This document shows, in pieces, positions 1 through 11,790 of a stretch of DNA of 64,000 bases. Origin of the DNA: Strongylocentrotus purpuratus (lineage: Eukaryota > Echinodermata > Echinoidea > Camarodonta > Strongylocentrotidae). Below the pieces are notes generated by a model. It had not been told where the DNA came from, did no database searches, and worked only from the letters and a program-made list of their open reading frames with translations. Each line of letters begins with the position of its first letter. Position 1 is the first letter of the stretch. Made by a program: the position numbers and the translations under genes. The stretch lies in the NCBI RefSeq assembly GCF_000002235.5, contig NW_022145601.1, forward strand, positions 5,692,822-5,756,821, read 5' to 3'.

Positions 1-478
1 ATTTCAAAAAATTAAAAAAATCTTCAAATCTAAGACCCCATAATCCTTTTCCTGTGGAATAACATGAGAATCGAGTGTAATCTTTCCTCCAGACCCGGTT
101 ATTTCAAAAGAAATAGAAATTTAAACAAATCTTCGAAACTAAGACCCACCATCTTATTCCTCTTTTTTCTTCATTTAAAAATAAATTACATTATTACATA
201 TGTGGATACAACACGTCACAAATAAATGATTGGTCAGCGGTCACACGAACTGACGAATCAGTCCAAATGGTCCATAGCTATAACACACAGAGGAGGGACC
301 GATTCGATGGTTCGTTGACCGTCGACGATTTTTTTAATCATGTAAATATTCTAACGCCCACAAATATCCTGGAAATCAATGTTCGTAGAAAAAAAAGTAA
401 TCGAATAAGTGACCTTAAATGTATTTAAATATTGACGCTGATTGTTTTATGCATGTGATTATGTTCACGATATGTAAC

Positions 479-515
<37 letters not shown>

Positions 516-2211
516 GCTATTAGTGACATTGAAACGTTGGATTGCAATGTTATATTTTCATGAGTGCGTGTATGAATTACCTTTCTTCATGTGATGAACG
601 TATCAATCAGTTATACTGAAGACTACCAATTGGTACGCGGTACACGTTGTGAATTCATGAGAACGAAATTCATATGGCTCCGTTTAGTCTCCTTTCACAA
701 CGCCCCCTATCGTCAGAGCATGGTCAGATTCAGCAGCCTAACATGTTAGCCTATGGACGTTTTTTTAAAAACTCGTTAAAAATTCATTTTTTGTTTAAAC
801 GAAAAGCACATCCACCCCGACGTACGTTATCACTAGCTCTTTCATTGGAGCCCTCATGTCTCATTGACTTTTGAGAGTTCACCCACCGTAATTTTTCAAA
901 ATAGGTTGCAAGCTCGTCATTGCCTATAATACACATGTGAAACAAGTCTAACTTTGGACTCAGTTTACCAAGCGATTTGAAGATTATTGGTCGAGCACAT
1001 AAAAAGCATGAATTATCATAGATCACTTCTGCCTATTTCGTTTTGTCCATTTCATCCAACCCCCACCGTAATTTTTCCATTTAGTAAAAGCAAACATTTT
1101 GTCGAGTTTAGCAAAAACATGAATATTCATGAACGGTCAGACAATACAGCCTTTTAGTACGTAACGTATAGTGAATGGGAATGTGCGATGATCCGTGTAG
1201 GAGGTAGAGGTCAGTGGTTTGTGCTGGCAATGTTCACGCGAGCGAAAATGAGACAATCGGAGCAATATGTATTCAAAGGCAAATACAAACAAAACACATT
1301 TATATTAAAGTTTTCCCTACTTCTGAAACACTCAAGCAGCTATATAAACAAGAACAAGTCTGAAATGATAATCGGTTAACAAGTAAATAACAACTCATAC
1401 TTTCATATAACAAATCATAAATAGCTGTATAACGAGATCACGCGAAACATGACATAATGACTACTGACACAAGTACGGATACATTGGCATGCCATCAAAA
1501 CCGTTCGTGAGCGAAATTGAAATAAAAATAAATAATAAAAAACCTAGATTAATGTACATTCCAGAGAACAATGAACACCAAAACATGATTGAGAGAGTAT
1601 ATAGATATTTCATCAGTCAAAGGGTTCTGCAATCGTTCATTCAAAACATGCAAATATGTAAAGTCATTATTACATTTGTGGGTAAAGTCATTATTACATT
1701 TGTGGGCGATTCAAAATTATTACATTTGTGGGTAAAGTGTTATTACATTTGTGGGTGTTATTAAATTTGTGGGTAAAGTGTTATTACATTTGTGGGCGTT
1801 ATTACATTTGTGGGTGTAACGGGGGGGGGGGGGGACAATATGCATAGCTGCTTTTGACAAGTGGCCTTTATAGAGTGCTGGTAGTTGTTTTATAGCGTTC
1901 ATTCAGTACCTTGACTGAATATATATGCCATAATTTCAGTCATTTAAAAAAAAATAATAATAATCAGTTATTGTTTGTTTGTTTGTTTATTTTATTTAAG
2001 CACGGTGGCATACTTCAGCCAAAGGCTTGTCTTCAGCAATTGTAATAATATAATTAATTCACCATTATCGCAATTTATTAGGAGTCTCTTGATGGTTTAC
2101 AGCTTGGTACTTTTTTTTTTAAAGTTTAATCTGGTCGGCCTGGCTTCGATTGCATTGAAAGCTAGCTTTACTCGACACGGCTTCTCGGCTACTCGGCCAT
2201 TTAGACAGGCT

Positions 2212-2214
<3 letters not shown>
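1..2214. other. Left flank, no gene recognised
   Basis: No exon with convincing splice borders or known domain was seen on either strand. The stretch holds an (AT)n microsatellite near 482-513 and a small minisatellite at about 1665-1817. The upstream exons of the death-domain gene at 2275 may lie here unrecognised or to the left of the window. Confidence 0.5.
1665..1817. repeat. Short minisatellite
   Basis: A motif close to ATTACATTTGTGGG is repeated about seven times with variable spacers (GTAAAGTG, CGTT, TGTT). It ends at a poly-G run at about 1820-1834. Short translated frames through it are by-products of the repeat. Confidence 0.75.

Positions 2215-2249
<35 letters not shown>
2215..2249. 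repeat. (AT)n microsatellite before a coding exon
   Basis: An alternating TA tract lies about 25 bases upstream of the first recognised exon of the death-domain gene, inside its presumed intron. Confidence 0.85.
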
Positions 2250-2250
<1 letters not shown>

Positions 2251-2274
2251 CATATTCTATTTCATAAACCATAG

Positions 2275-2568
2275 ATGAAGATGAACGTGGTGGAGACATC
2301 GACCTATGTGGAGGTTCACCGAGTACGGCCGAGCAGTGTATCGTTGCTCTTCCGGTGAAGAGTCTGTCTTCAGCATGGGAACTGGGGAAAGCCCTTCGTC
2401 TGGATGATGACTTCATTGTTGGTGTCGTTGCACCTTCCGATTCTGCAGCGATGAACAGACTAGCACGGCAACTCCTCAACAAGTGGTGCAGACGTTTAGG
2501 AAGCCAAGAGAAGAAAGTACTGATGACAAAGCTTCTTCAAGATTACAACATCCAGGATTGCAATGCAG
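2275..2568 (+). CDS. Exon: first death-fold domain
   Basis: The acceptor is AG at 2273-2274 and the donor GT at 2569. The frame enters at DEDERGGD. The segment from SAWELGKALRLDDD through LLNKWCRRLG to MTKLLQDYNIQDC has the helical spacing and the W..L central motif of a death domain. It starts with two bases of a split codon and ends with one, as the neighbouring exons require. Confidence 0.8.
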
Positions 2569-5500
2569 GTTTGATACAATTATGGACAATTCTAAGCCCT
2601 ACTACGTATGGTATTAAAGTCTTTTCCCGTTCACGTTAATTTATAGTAGACATCACCTGGGATGGTTAGTGTATTTTCAGTGCGTAAGTTGTATTTAGAA
2701 GTGAACAGGATCATGGAAAGTTGTAATTACTGTAGATGTTAGAATTATGCGAATTTTTAGTCCAATTAATGAAGGATAATACGAAACGACATCGACAATC
2801 ATGGCAATAAAAGACCAAATTACAATTTTTTCTTCTTTTTTTTTCTCTCCAGGTCTTGATGAAATTTCCGAAAAAATTTGCACAACTCCAGATCTACTCG
2901 ACCTTTCCCAACGCCTTGATCTAGCAGCTTCTGAAATCCTGCCGGTCATGTCCACATCTGTGTCCTGTCCACTAACCTTAATACGACACATCGTTATACA
3001 GATGCTTCAAGAATGGGTACGACATGGAGGAACAAGACAGAGGCTTCTTGAAATTGCTCAAGCTTTTCAGTTCAATGATGTAGCAGACAAAATAGCAACA
3101 GGTAATTATAGTTAACATAACTTCGTTCAAAGTCTCCTCATAAAGAAAACCCAGTGAATAAAATATTTGACCTGTCGTGTCATAGTTCGACCACATTCAT
3201 ATCAACGAATGATGGAATTTTACTGCAAGTGTTTTTTAAAACCTTTAAAAAGATAAATTTTAGAACTTGTGCGTCATTCTGATAATGATAACCTGTGTAT
3301 AATCCCGACATGTCTTTTAGCTGTTAATTGTGTCTTTGTATCATCCGTTGGTAGCAATGGAAAATCACCAAGGTTTCAAGGACCCATTCTCTCATGGCAT
3401 CATTGATCACGACGGTGGAGATCTGAAGCTAGATGAACTGAACATCAGAGTATCCATTCCTGCAGGAGCAATCCCTAAAGGGATGAGATCTGTGGTCACT
3501 CTCAGTGTACCTAGTCGTTCATCTAAGATTCCCCTTAAGGACGGAGACGTTCTCATTACTCCAGTCATTGAATGCTCTTTCACTCAAGAACTTCTCAAAC
3601 CTGCGACTGTAGCTCTTCCACACTGCATCCAACCGGAACAACATCAAGATGACTCACATGTTAGCCTTTACACCAAGTTAGGACCAGGTAGCCCTTACTA
3701 TTCTTCTTTTCTATTCTTCTTTGTACAATTTCTCGTTAGTTTTCAAAATATGCTGAAAAAGTGTGTCACTTTTAACATCCCAACATTTCCAAATGATTAA
3801 CTCTGTTTTTAAATCACGAAACTAGGTAAAATTTTCTAGTCATGTAAATAGATTTAGGAAATAAATCTCCTAAACATTTCTAAAATGACGGTGCATGATA
3901 TATGATAACATATATTCAGATTAATTTATGCTTGGGCCTGGTGCGTGTGTGTATTACTTAAATATATTCTGTTTTAATTTTGGATAATTTACATAATTTT
4001 TTTCTTCTTCCTTTTCACTCTTTTTGTATTTTCCAAGGTACATTTGGTTACAGGAGCTTAATTCCAAATACATCAAGAGATTTCCATATCTCAGAGGACA
4101 TGGTTGGTTTCCCTACGCGTCATCTTCAACTCTTGGGATTGTCATCAAGCAACGTTCATGGAGTACAATTCACCTGTGAAGTATTTCAGCCTCTGTTCAT
4201 GCCTTCTTCACAGAAATCTACACTACGTATTTGCATAGCTCATCCCTGCAGCAGATATCCTGCCGTATGTAGACTATTAATGACTTCTTACATCATTTAC
4301 ATAATTATAGCACTCAAACCCGTCACGATTTCATGCTAATACTGCTTAGACATTATTACCCGGGTTATATGCGAACCGTGGAATGGCCCTGCAGTGTACG
4401 ATAAACCCCCACAATGAGCTTCAATTCAAAATAAATATAAACAAATATTTAAAAAACCTCTTAAATGACGTGTAGACAAAGCTACAAGAGTAGGGAAGAT
4501 AATGAAATAAAGCAACTTGTATGATTTTGCCATCTTGTTGTTGAATTGCTCAGGTTTGTAATCCAAGTACACTATTCAGTCAAGTTTTCAATCATGTTTT
4601 GTTGTCAGGATACATGTAGAAGACAGGATAGCTTGTTGGAACCATTCTACCAGGTGGTGACCGTGATCAAGTTCCGTCTGGAATCAAAGGAAGATGATCT
4701 GAAGATTTGGTGTCTTTCTGACTCAGAAAAGGTCCAGGAAACCGTACGTATCGCACTAGAACAGTATGCATGAACTGTTATTTTATTCCATGTCCACAAG
4801 ATTTTTTTCTTCACAAAATTGATTATTGTATTACGTCCTCATACTAAACAAATTTTGATTAATCGATCACCCCCCCCCCCCTATAAACCACCTCGATAAA
4901 TATATTTCTTCACAGAGCTGACAATACAACTTAAATATTATCAACATCAACTAATTAACAATCTCTGACATTTCGTTATCTGCAATCTTGTTTGAAAATG
5001 TTTACCAGGTCCCTGTACGTTGTCTACTAGAATGCAACACCTTAAACTTCGATCTGCTTTCCTCACACGCTGAGGGAGGCCCGAAGAGTATCCATCTACG
5101 TATTGAGCAGGGCACATCAACACTCGCAGAGCAATAAATAACTCAATAGAAGGTATGTCAACTCTTGGTTATAAAATAATTTAAATGACCTCGTTTCGCC
5201 ATTAGAAGGAAGTTTACACGATATGTCATCCTGAAATATCTAGACAAGGAGGTAGTAAGTAACATATAAAAGAACCACCCCAAGAATGGGAAATTAAATC
5301 GAAGTTATACTTGGTGTGGTAAATCATGGAGAAAACCATTCTTTTTGCATGTCATACACATAATAGTATTTTCAGCCAATCATCGCAGTTCAATTGTAGG
5401 CCCACATGGAAAATAGTAGCCGACCATTGGGTAAACATATCGATTAATTAAGTGTTTTTCTACCAAAAGTGTGAGTTTTGAAAGGCCGTTCATGTAGACA

Positions 5501-7020
5501 CATACTATCTCCCCATTCCATGTGTTCAGACTCTCTGTCATTATGTTCACACTTAATTCGTTGTTTCCATTAATCGTGCAGAAAGGATTAAACGAAATAT
5601 ACTTGGGCTTCAATCGTTCAGTGGCCAATATTTTTTAACAAGCCGAATAGCAACACCTTCAACATTCAAACCATGGTTACATCTTTTCCCTGCCCTTAAC
5701 TTAATATAACTTTAAAAACAATGTCTCAAATAAATAAATTGTCCAACTACATCCAGCACACTCGAAGAAAAGTGTCCAAATGTTATATGTGTGTTAAAGA
5801 CATGTTCATAGTGATATATACCAAGCGTGAACATTCACTTAAAAACGATAACGAAAATTATAATTGAATTTTACACATTACAATTATTTTCTTCCCTTTT
5901 TCATCCATACAGTCGAGCCAGATTATGGAATCTCCCAGACGTAAGTGAATAAACTATTGATCCTTATGTAGTAAAGGTGGATCGTTACCCTGGGTTAGTA
6001 TATGCCATGCTTATCAGGTCGAGTACTAAATCGAAAACACTATGATTCAAAATCATACATATATTAATTAAAGAGTTTTAAACTTACCTATACACATAAA
6101 GCTTTCGTAATGTACTCGTGAAGCAGTGTACACATTATTGGTGAATAGTTGGTGGTAGGATAGGATATAGCCTTGTTATCTTCTACACTGTATTTCATTG
6201 TATAGAGATACCGACTGCCATATCCTGTCATGGCAGGATATGTGCACGTTCCCTTGAGCCAATAAAACAGCCAGACCTCGAATATTAAAGCAGTCGATAT
6301 ATCTTTTATATGCCGAATTGAAACAAAAATCTACCAAGAATTCTTACCTTATCCTTTTTTTGAGTAAAGATTGGTTAAAACGTCACGAAAAATCTGAGAC
6401 ACTGTCTGTTAATCTGTGCTGGAAAAATTACTGAAAGTTTCAATCATTTGGAAATCGCAGACTAAAAGTACTTTATGGTGTCCGCGCTCGCACAATGACA
6501 ATTTTAACACGTAAACTAATGGGGATCGCAGCATGAGGGCATTTCTTTAAAAGACTATTGACCGGAAGGCGGGTATGAGGGCACTTTTCAAAAGACCCTT
6601 GACTGGTATGCGGGCATGGCTAAAATCACGACTCCAATCAGATGGCTAGATTGCTAAAGAGAGGCATATAATTATGTCTATTCTCTTCCGTCGTTTGTCA
6701 TATTACTCTCACTTCTATACAGACACGGCCGAATAAAGTTCGCATCAGACAAAATGCTAAAGATATTGTCTGGTTTAGTCTGTTCAACGAAGGATGCACG
6801 TGACCTTGGCTACCAGCTTGGCTTCTCGCATTCAACGGTAAATAAATACCTTGACAGAGCAGACTCCTCGGCTAACAGCGTTTCAAGCTCAGGATTCAGG
6901 GAGATGCTTCGTGACTGGAGACGGTGTGTTCGACCGAATGAGCAGGTTAATAAACTTCGTCTTGCTTTAGAGGAAACTGGGTTAAGTTATACAGCCCAGG
7001 TCCTCTTGCACGAAAACTAG
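2275..7020 (+). CDS. Multi-exon ZU5/UPA/death-domain protein (partial at 5' end)
   Basis: Joined exons: 2275-2568, 2853-3101, 3355-3687, 4038-4264, 4609-4743, 5009-about 5153, 5913-5940, 6723-7020. The order is death domain, death domain, ZU5, UPA, death domain. ZU5-UPA-death supramodules are known from UNC5 netrin receptors, PIDD and ankyrins, where ZU5/UPA hold the death domain in a closed state; this protein most resembles that cytoplasmic module, with two additional N-terminal death-fold domains. Reading frames connect across each intron up to 5131 with GT-AG borders. The frame then hits TAA at 5135 although the downstream exons encode the expected C-terminal death domain, so a one-base loss, a sequencing error or an unusual splice is implied. 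No transmembrane segment or initiator exon was seen; the 5' end is missing. Family assignment is from motif recognition, not a search. Confidence 0.8.
2853..3101 (+). CDS. Exon: second death-fold domain
   Basis: A long pyrimidine tract precedes AG at 2851-2852; the donor is at 3102. The translation runs from GLDEISEKI through LAASEILPVM, MLQEWVRHGG and RLLEIAQAFQF to DKIAT. The W with flanking L and the RLLE-A helix are typical of death domains. Two successive death domains encoded by one exon each suggest duplication, although they are now quite different. Confidence 0.8.
3355..3687 (+). CDS. Exon: ZU5 domain
   Basis: The chosen acceptor (TAG ending at 3354) makes the split codon with the previous exon; an earlier AG at 3320 would be out of frame. 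The translation contains GGDLKLDELNIRVSIPAG followed by AIPKGMRSVVTLSV. This is the hallmark of ZU5: a glycine-rich start, then I-x-I-P-x-G-A-I-P-x-G. VLITPVIECS and LLKPATVALPHC are the later strands. The donor follows GGACCAG at 3688. Confidence 0.92.
4038..4264 (+). CDS. Exon: ZU5 end / UPA start
   Basis: The acceptor is at 4036-4037 and the donor GTATGT at 4265. The translation runs from GTFGYRSL through HISEDMVGFPTRHLQLLGL, FTCEVFQPLFMPSS and TLRICIAHPC. The FxTRH-like strand and the basic R-I-C-I strand match the junction of ZU5 with UPA in UNC5-like proteins. Confidence 0.85.
4609..4743 (+). CDS. Exon: UPA, middle
   Basis: This 45-codon exon is in phase 0 at both ends, between AG at 4607-4608 and GT at 4744. 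The translation includes DSLLEPFYQVVTVIKFRLES and LKIWCLSDSEKVQET, fitting UPA beta strands. Confidence 0.82.
5009..5153 (+). CDS. Exon: UPA end, with frame break
   Basis: The acceptor is CAG at 5006-5008. The frame reads VPVRCLLECNTLNFDLLSSH and then SIHLRIEQGTSTLAEQ, followed by TAA at 5135-5137. A good donor (AAG then GTATGT) lies at 5154. Reading on in the +1 frame from about 5132 gives INNSIE, which joins in phase to the next small exon. The stop therefore probably reflects a missing base, or the transcript uses a weak GC donor near 5114. I cannot tell which from sequence alone. Confidence 0.7.
5913..5940 (+). CDS. 28-nt exon linking UPA to last death domain
   Basis: A pyrimidine-rich acceptor (AG at 5911-5912) and a near-consensus donor (GAC then GTAAGT at 5941) bound 28 bases. 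In the frame demanded by the next exon they encode EPDYGISQ plus split codons. Confidence 0.6.
5941..6722. other. Intron with degenerate local repeats
   Basis: No coding signal was seen. Near 6530-6615 two short imperfect copies of a motif like GAGGGCA..TTTTCAAAAGAC..TTGAC occur in tandem. Confidence 0.5.
6723..7020 (+). CDS. Terminal exon: C-terminal death domain
   Basis: The acceptor is CAG at 6720-6722. The frame reads HGRIKFASDKMLKILSGLV, then DARDLGYQLGFS, YLDRADSS, REMLRDWRRCVRPN and KLRLALEETGL before TAG at 7018-7020. The pattern W..L...LG followed by ..L..W.R....N....L..AL...G is that of the UNC5/PIDD C-terminal death domain. An AATAAA lies about 390 bases downstream. Confidence 0.88.
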
Positions 7021-7410
7021 TTTGAACGTGCAAACGGCATGGCCGCGATCAGATGTAATTTTAAAAAGACTAAATAGATTTACACATTTTTTAACATCTT
7101 TTTAATGATAATACGGAAATACAACCTACTAAACTAAACAAAAAGAGAGCAGAAAAATCCGAAAAATAGACTAGTGAAAGTTTGAAGAAAATCGGACAAG
7201 AAATAAGTCAGTTATGAATATTTAATGATCTAATCACTAGACTTATAGGCACTTCAAATAGGCTACACAAATGCTCTGGAAATCCCCTCATATTTGAAAG
7301 GAGACTAAAAAAGGTATTACAAAAATCTACTGAATATTAAAGCCAGATACAGTGTGCGCAGTGTTTACACCTTTTGCAAAATTTAGTACATTTGTATATC
7401 ATTTCGATTA

Positions 7411-7416
7411 AATAAA
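7411..7416 (+). terminator. Candidate polyadenylation signal of the death-domain gene
   Basis: AATAAA lies about 390 bases after the stop at 7020. It is placed by position only; no cleavage site can be seen. Confidence 0.4.
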
Positions 7417-7604
7417 AATCCTCATAATTTACAGCTTTGTTGTGACACCCTATACCATTTAACATTCCCAGTAACATATATACAATTTTCTTTTCAATGC
7501 AATGGCATGCCCAGTACTCGTGTCTCTTCAATGTGCCTATAATCCATAGAGCAGCACACTCTAAAACATATGCTTATGAATATGATAATGATTGCAGAAA
7601 ATAT

Positions 7605-9180
7605 TTTCTTTATTTTAAGGTTGTATGAATATTGTTTCAGTTTTGTTCCAACGATGACAATGTCCATAAGATTATAATTGCAGTCAATATTTCCTTTATT
7701 GTAAGGTTGTATAAATACTGTTTCAATTATGCTACTAGAAACATTTCCTTTATTGTACGGTTGTATAAATACTATTTCAATTCTCTTACTAGAAACATTT
7801 CCGTTATTGTAAGGTTGTAAAAATACTGTTTCCATTTTGTTACTAGAAACATTTCCGTTATTGTAAGGTTGTAAAAATACTGTTTCCATTCTGTTACTAG
7901 AAACATTTCCGTTATTGTAAGGTTGTAAAAATACTGTTTCCATTCTGTTACTAGAAACATTTCCGTTATTGTAAGTTTGTAAAAATACTGTTTCCATTCT
8001 GTTACTAGAAACATTTCCGTTATTGTAAGGTTGTATGAATACTGTTTCAATTCTCTTACTACAAACATTTTACTTCATTGTAAGGTTGTATAAATACTGT
8101 TTTAGTTATGTTACTACAAACATTTTACTTCATTGTAAGGTTGTATAAATAATGTTTCAATTCTGTTACTAGAAACATTTCCTTTATTGTAAGGTTGTAT
8201 GAATACTGTTTCAATTCTCTTACTACAAACATTTTTACTTCATTGTAAGGTTGTATAAATACTGTTTCAATTCTGTTACTAGAAACATTTCCTTTATTGT
8301 AAGGTTGTATAAATACTGTTTCAATTCTCTTACTACAAACATTTTACTTCATTGTAAAGTTGTATAAATACTGTTTCAATTCTGTTACTAGAATAATCAT
8401 GTACATGAGATTGTAATTACAGAATATATTTCCTTTATTGTAGGGTTGTATGAATACTGTTGTAGTTCTGTTGCTACAATCAGCAAATACTTGATACAGT
8501 ATTCGCAGTATATATATATTTTATTTTGTAAGTTTCTATGAATACTATTTTAGCTCTATTGCTACAAATATCTAATGTATGTGATACTAATTGCAGAATA
8601 TATTTTCTTTATTAAAAGTTTTATATGAATACTGTTTCTGTTTTGTTGCTAGAATAATCATATACATAAGATAATATTTACAGAAGATGTTTTCTTTGTT
8701 GTTTGAATACTATATCAGTTCTATTGCTACGATGATGTTGCACATAAGGTAATCAATACAATATATATATATATACATGGTTCATCATAACGTGGTTTGA
8801 AAACTGTTCAACTTATATTGCTAGAATAATCATGTAAATAGTACAATATGTCAGACCAAATTTCCTTTACTATGAGACTACATGACTAGAGTTTCATTTG
8901 TATTGCTATTATGGTCATGTATATAAGACAACAAATTAATACAGAAGGATATTTTCTTCATTGAAAGGTTTTATGAAGACTGTTCTTTTTTTTTTAAATA
9001 CGGTTATCATGTATATAAGGCAATAACTGAAATTAATATATGCTTTATTATAAGGTTGTATGAAAACGGTTTTAGCTGTATGGCTACAACAATCATGACT
9101 TGTATATGAAACAACAATAGCATTGGATATTTTTGTTATTGTAAATATGCATCAAAACTGTTTCTGTTATATTGCTACTA
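7605..9180. repeat. 54-bp tandem repeat, decaying to the right
   Basis: The unit contains ATTGTAAGGTTGTA, AATACTGTTTC and TTACTAGAAACATTTCC. About 13 good copies lie between about 7690 and 8395; the ones at about 7800-8030 are almost identical. Diverged copies (TGTATGAATACTGTTT variants) continue to about 9180. Because 54 is divisible by three, the complement has an open frame with an 18-residue repeat (core ETVFLQPYNNGN), but no start context or splice evidence supports a gene. Confidence 0.85.
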
Positions 9181-9189
9181 ATCATTTAA

Positions 9190-9455
9190 GTTAACGTTAA
9201 GTTGTGTAGTATAGGTAAACAATTATTTGTGAGCTTTTCTATTCATTTTATATAGGCGAAGAATATCATACGAAAAATGCTTCTTAAAGATGACTGCTCA
9301 TAAAATGCGATCATATTCAAAATATGACAAAGTAACTTCAGTCTTTGGACTAGGTATTGATGACATTATTTGCTTTCTTATATTGCCACATGATGTGTGT
9401 GCAGTGTTTTTTCAACTGCATGCTGATTCCAGCTAGATTGCATATCGTTATGATT

Positions 9456-9490
<35 letters not shown>

Positions 9491-10050
9491 TTTTCTTATT
9501 AAAAGTTTCTTACAGTTGATATGATCCTTTATGGTTTTATTCTCCAAAAATAATTGACCTAGTAAATATGTACTTTTGTATTCCTTGTATTCAACAAACT
9601 TTGTATTATCTATATTCATTTTCATTTGTTTCGTAATATTGTGCCTTGACTGCATTTATTATTTTATTAACATTTTATTAACATTGTCTACAATGTCGAG
9701 TTTGTCATGGTTTTAATACCAGGACGTACAGCAGTATTAAAACGTTCAGTATTTAAGTAAATTTTAGGGGGAAATGTGATTTCTAAACCTGAGAAATTAA
9801 TCACCCCCTTGTATAGAACACAATCAGCATTTTCCAGTGACTTCAAGGCAGTTTCTTTTACAATGCACCTGTGTTGAACAATACTTGAATATATGTTTAT
9901 GATGTTAGAGCTTTGTTCACGTTCAATTTCTACAACAATTAAGTATAACAAGTAGCAGAGTATATATTTGTATTATTAAAAGTCATATTAAGGTTGTAGA
10001 AAAGGCGTTTTACTGTTATTGATGATGTACATAAGACGATATACCGTATT
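9190..10050. other. Intergenic, no feature except (TA)n
   Basis: AT-rich sequence with a (TA)n tract at about 9458-9488. Open frames here are short and without domain similarity. Confidence 0.5.
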
Positions 10051-10425
10051 AAAGGTAAAGACCAGTTATGGTCATGCGATTGCATTGTGAAAGAAACGTT
10101 GTGGAATCGATCTGAAAAGGTTGATCTTCTAGCATCTAGCATCTGCAAGGTTCTGCAATCATCAAAATGATAAGAAATTTGGCCCATTCTTCGTAAAGTT
10201 ACAAGCACTATATATACACAGAAAGATGTATATGGGACTACCCTATATCTCTCACAGACCATGAGAGAAACAAATTTACCAAATATATGAATTAGTAGGC
10301 GGTTTCCCGGCAAATTTTGTATCATCATGTATTAGTCAAAACATAATTCTTTCACATGATTGGTAATGAGAGCTTCCATTTCATTTTTTGAAATTGGGGC
10401 GTTTCCAATACCGGTCTTTACCTTT
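10051..10425. mobile_element. MITE with about 20-bp terminal inverted repeats
   Basis: The left end AAAGGTAAAGACCAGTTATGG-type sequence at 10051 is the inverse of the right end CCAATACCGGTCTTTACCTTT ending about 10425 with a few mismatches. The interior of about 330 bp has no transposase. No unambiguous target duplication was seen (TTAA precedes the left end only). Confidence 0.65.
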
Positions 10426-11590
10426 GAGGCTTGTATTATAAACTCAGTTTCGAACCCGGGACCTCCCGGTTATAGGCCCGCGGAATGGCGGAGCCCTCCC
10501 CCCCCCCACACTTTTTTTTTTGGAAAAAAAGTATGTTTAAGAGAAATAGAGAGAAAGGCGCTATTTCTCTAATGGTTAATTAAAAAAAAATCATACTTAA
10601 TGGCAATCCTGGAAATGGAAAACTTACATTGGAACACAATATCAAAGGAATGGTAGGTACAGGCAAATCATAGACATGGTAAATGCCCATACAAGAGGTC
10701 TGGTGGAGGTCGATATGCTTTAGTTAACTGACTTGATGTATACCGTATAGCATTTAAATTAATTTAATTTTCTCAGTGTTAAGAAGGCTTAGGCGTAAAG
10801 GAATTTACTGAAGGCACAAAATGTGAAAACGTCGGACACGATTGGCAATAAATTCTATGGGTTTGTTGGTTTTACATTTATTAAGAGATTTAGAGATTGT
10901 TTGTGTTATGTGTATCAATTGTTAAATAAAAAACTCATGTGAGTTCATAACTATTATCTAAAGTGCCTAAAAGTTTTAATTTAGTGACATTTATGACATC
11001 TGTTTTTCTATACGTAATTTTACATCGTTTAATATCATGCTGTACTCGCTAGTGGATATTTTCTTGTTCAGAATAGGCCTATTGTTTTTTTGTTTTTGTT
11101 GTTTGTTTCACATTCTACAAAATATCAGTTTACATACTATTAAGGTCAGCAAGTTAAAGCATGATGACAAAAAACAATTATGGCAGTAAATAATCAGTAA
11201 CGTGAGGAACCTATTAAACCTATTTGTATCAATTCAAATTCTAGCCTTTCTGAAGTAATGTACATTTTAGTTTGACAGTGGTACTTGCAAGGAGCCACAT
11301 TCAAATAGATATGTATAATTGCTCTACAAAACAAATCTGCCACAATCTTTAAAAATATGTGAGAGGTAGAGATGATACGGTATTCGCTTGTATTAATATT
11401 TTGCCTTTAAAATGTACTCGTAAAAATAAAGGGTCAACATTCAATTTTCTAATCTTTAGCAGGTGTCTCATTAATTTTGTCAATGAATGGACTGTTGCTT
11501 CGGACCATGATTTACGTCGTTAAACAATGATGTACTGACATGCCAGTGTCACAAATGCGGTATCAAAATATGCTAATCTGACCGTAATTG
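10426..11590. other. Intergenic, no gene recognised
   Basis: A poly-C/poly-T stretch lies near 10497-10521; the rest is ordinary AT-rich DNA without recognisable exons. At 11598-11640 a GC-rich phrase containing TTCAGGGGCTCCGGCCCCCT resembles a dispersed-repeat end. Confidence 0.45.
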
Positions 11591-11790
11591 AATGGCTGAA
11601 ACCCCTGAACTTCAGGGGCTCCGGCCCCCTGGACCCCACGCCAATTTACGCTCCGCTCTACCTGATCATAAATAGTTTAGCTCCCCCCCCCCCATGTTGA
11701 AAAACGTTCCGCGGTGCCTGGACTTTTATGAACTGTGTATGATGTCGTCGATACATCGGACCCCAACGTCCATTCCCTTCTTATCTCTAA

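Noticed and set aside
3321..3354. Start of the ZU5 exon at the earlier acceptor (3319-3320)
   Set aside because: It is out of phase with the preceding exon; the TAG at 3352-3354 joins in frame.
7494..8068. Complement-strand frame with 18-residue repeats
   Set aside because: The 54-bp tandem repeat has a period divisible by three, so it stays open in several frames on both strands. No splice sites, signal or family support.
9939..10328. 129-codon complement frame
   Set aside because: It lies mostly inside a MITE with terminal inverted repeats and has no recognised domain.
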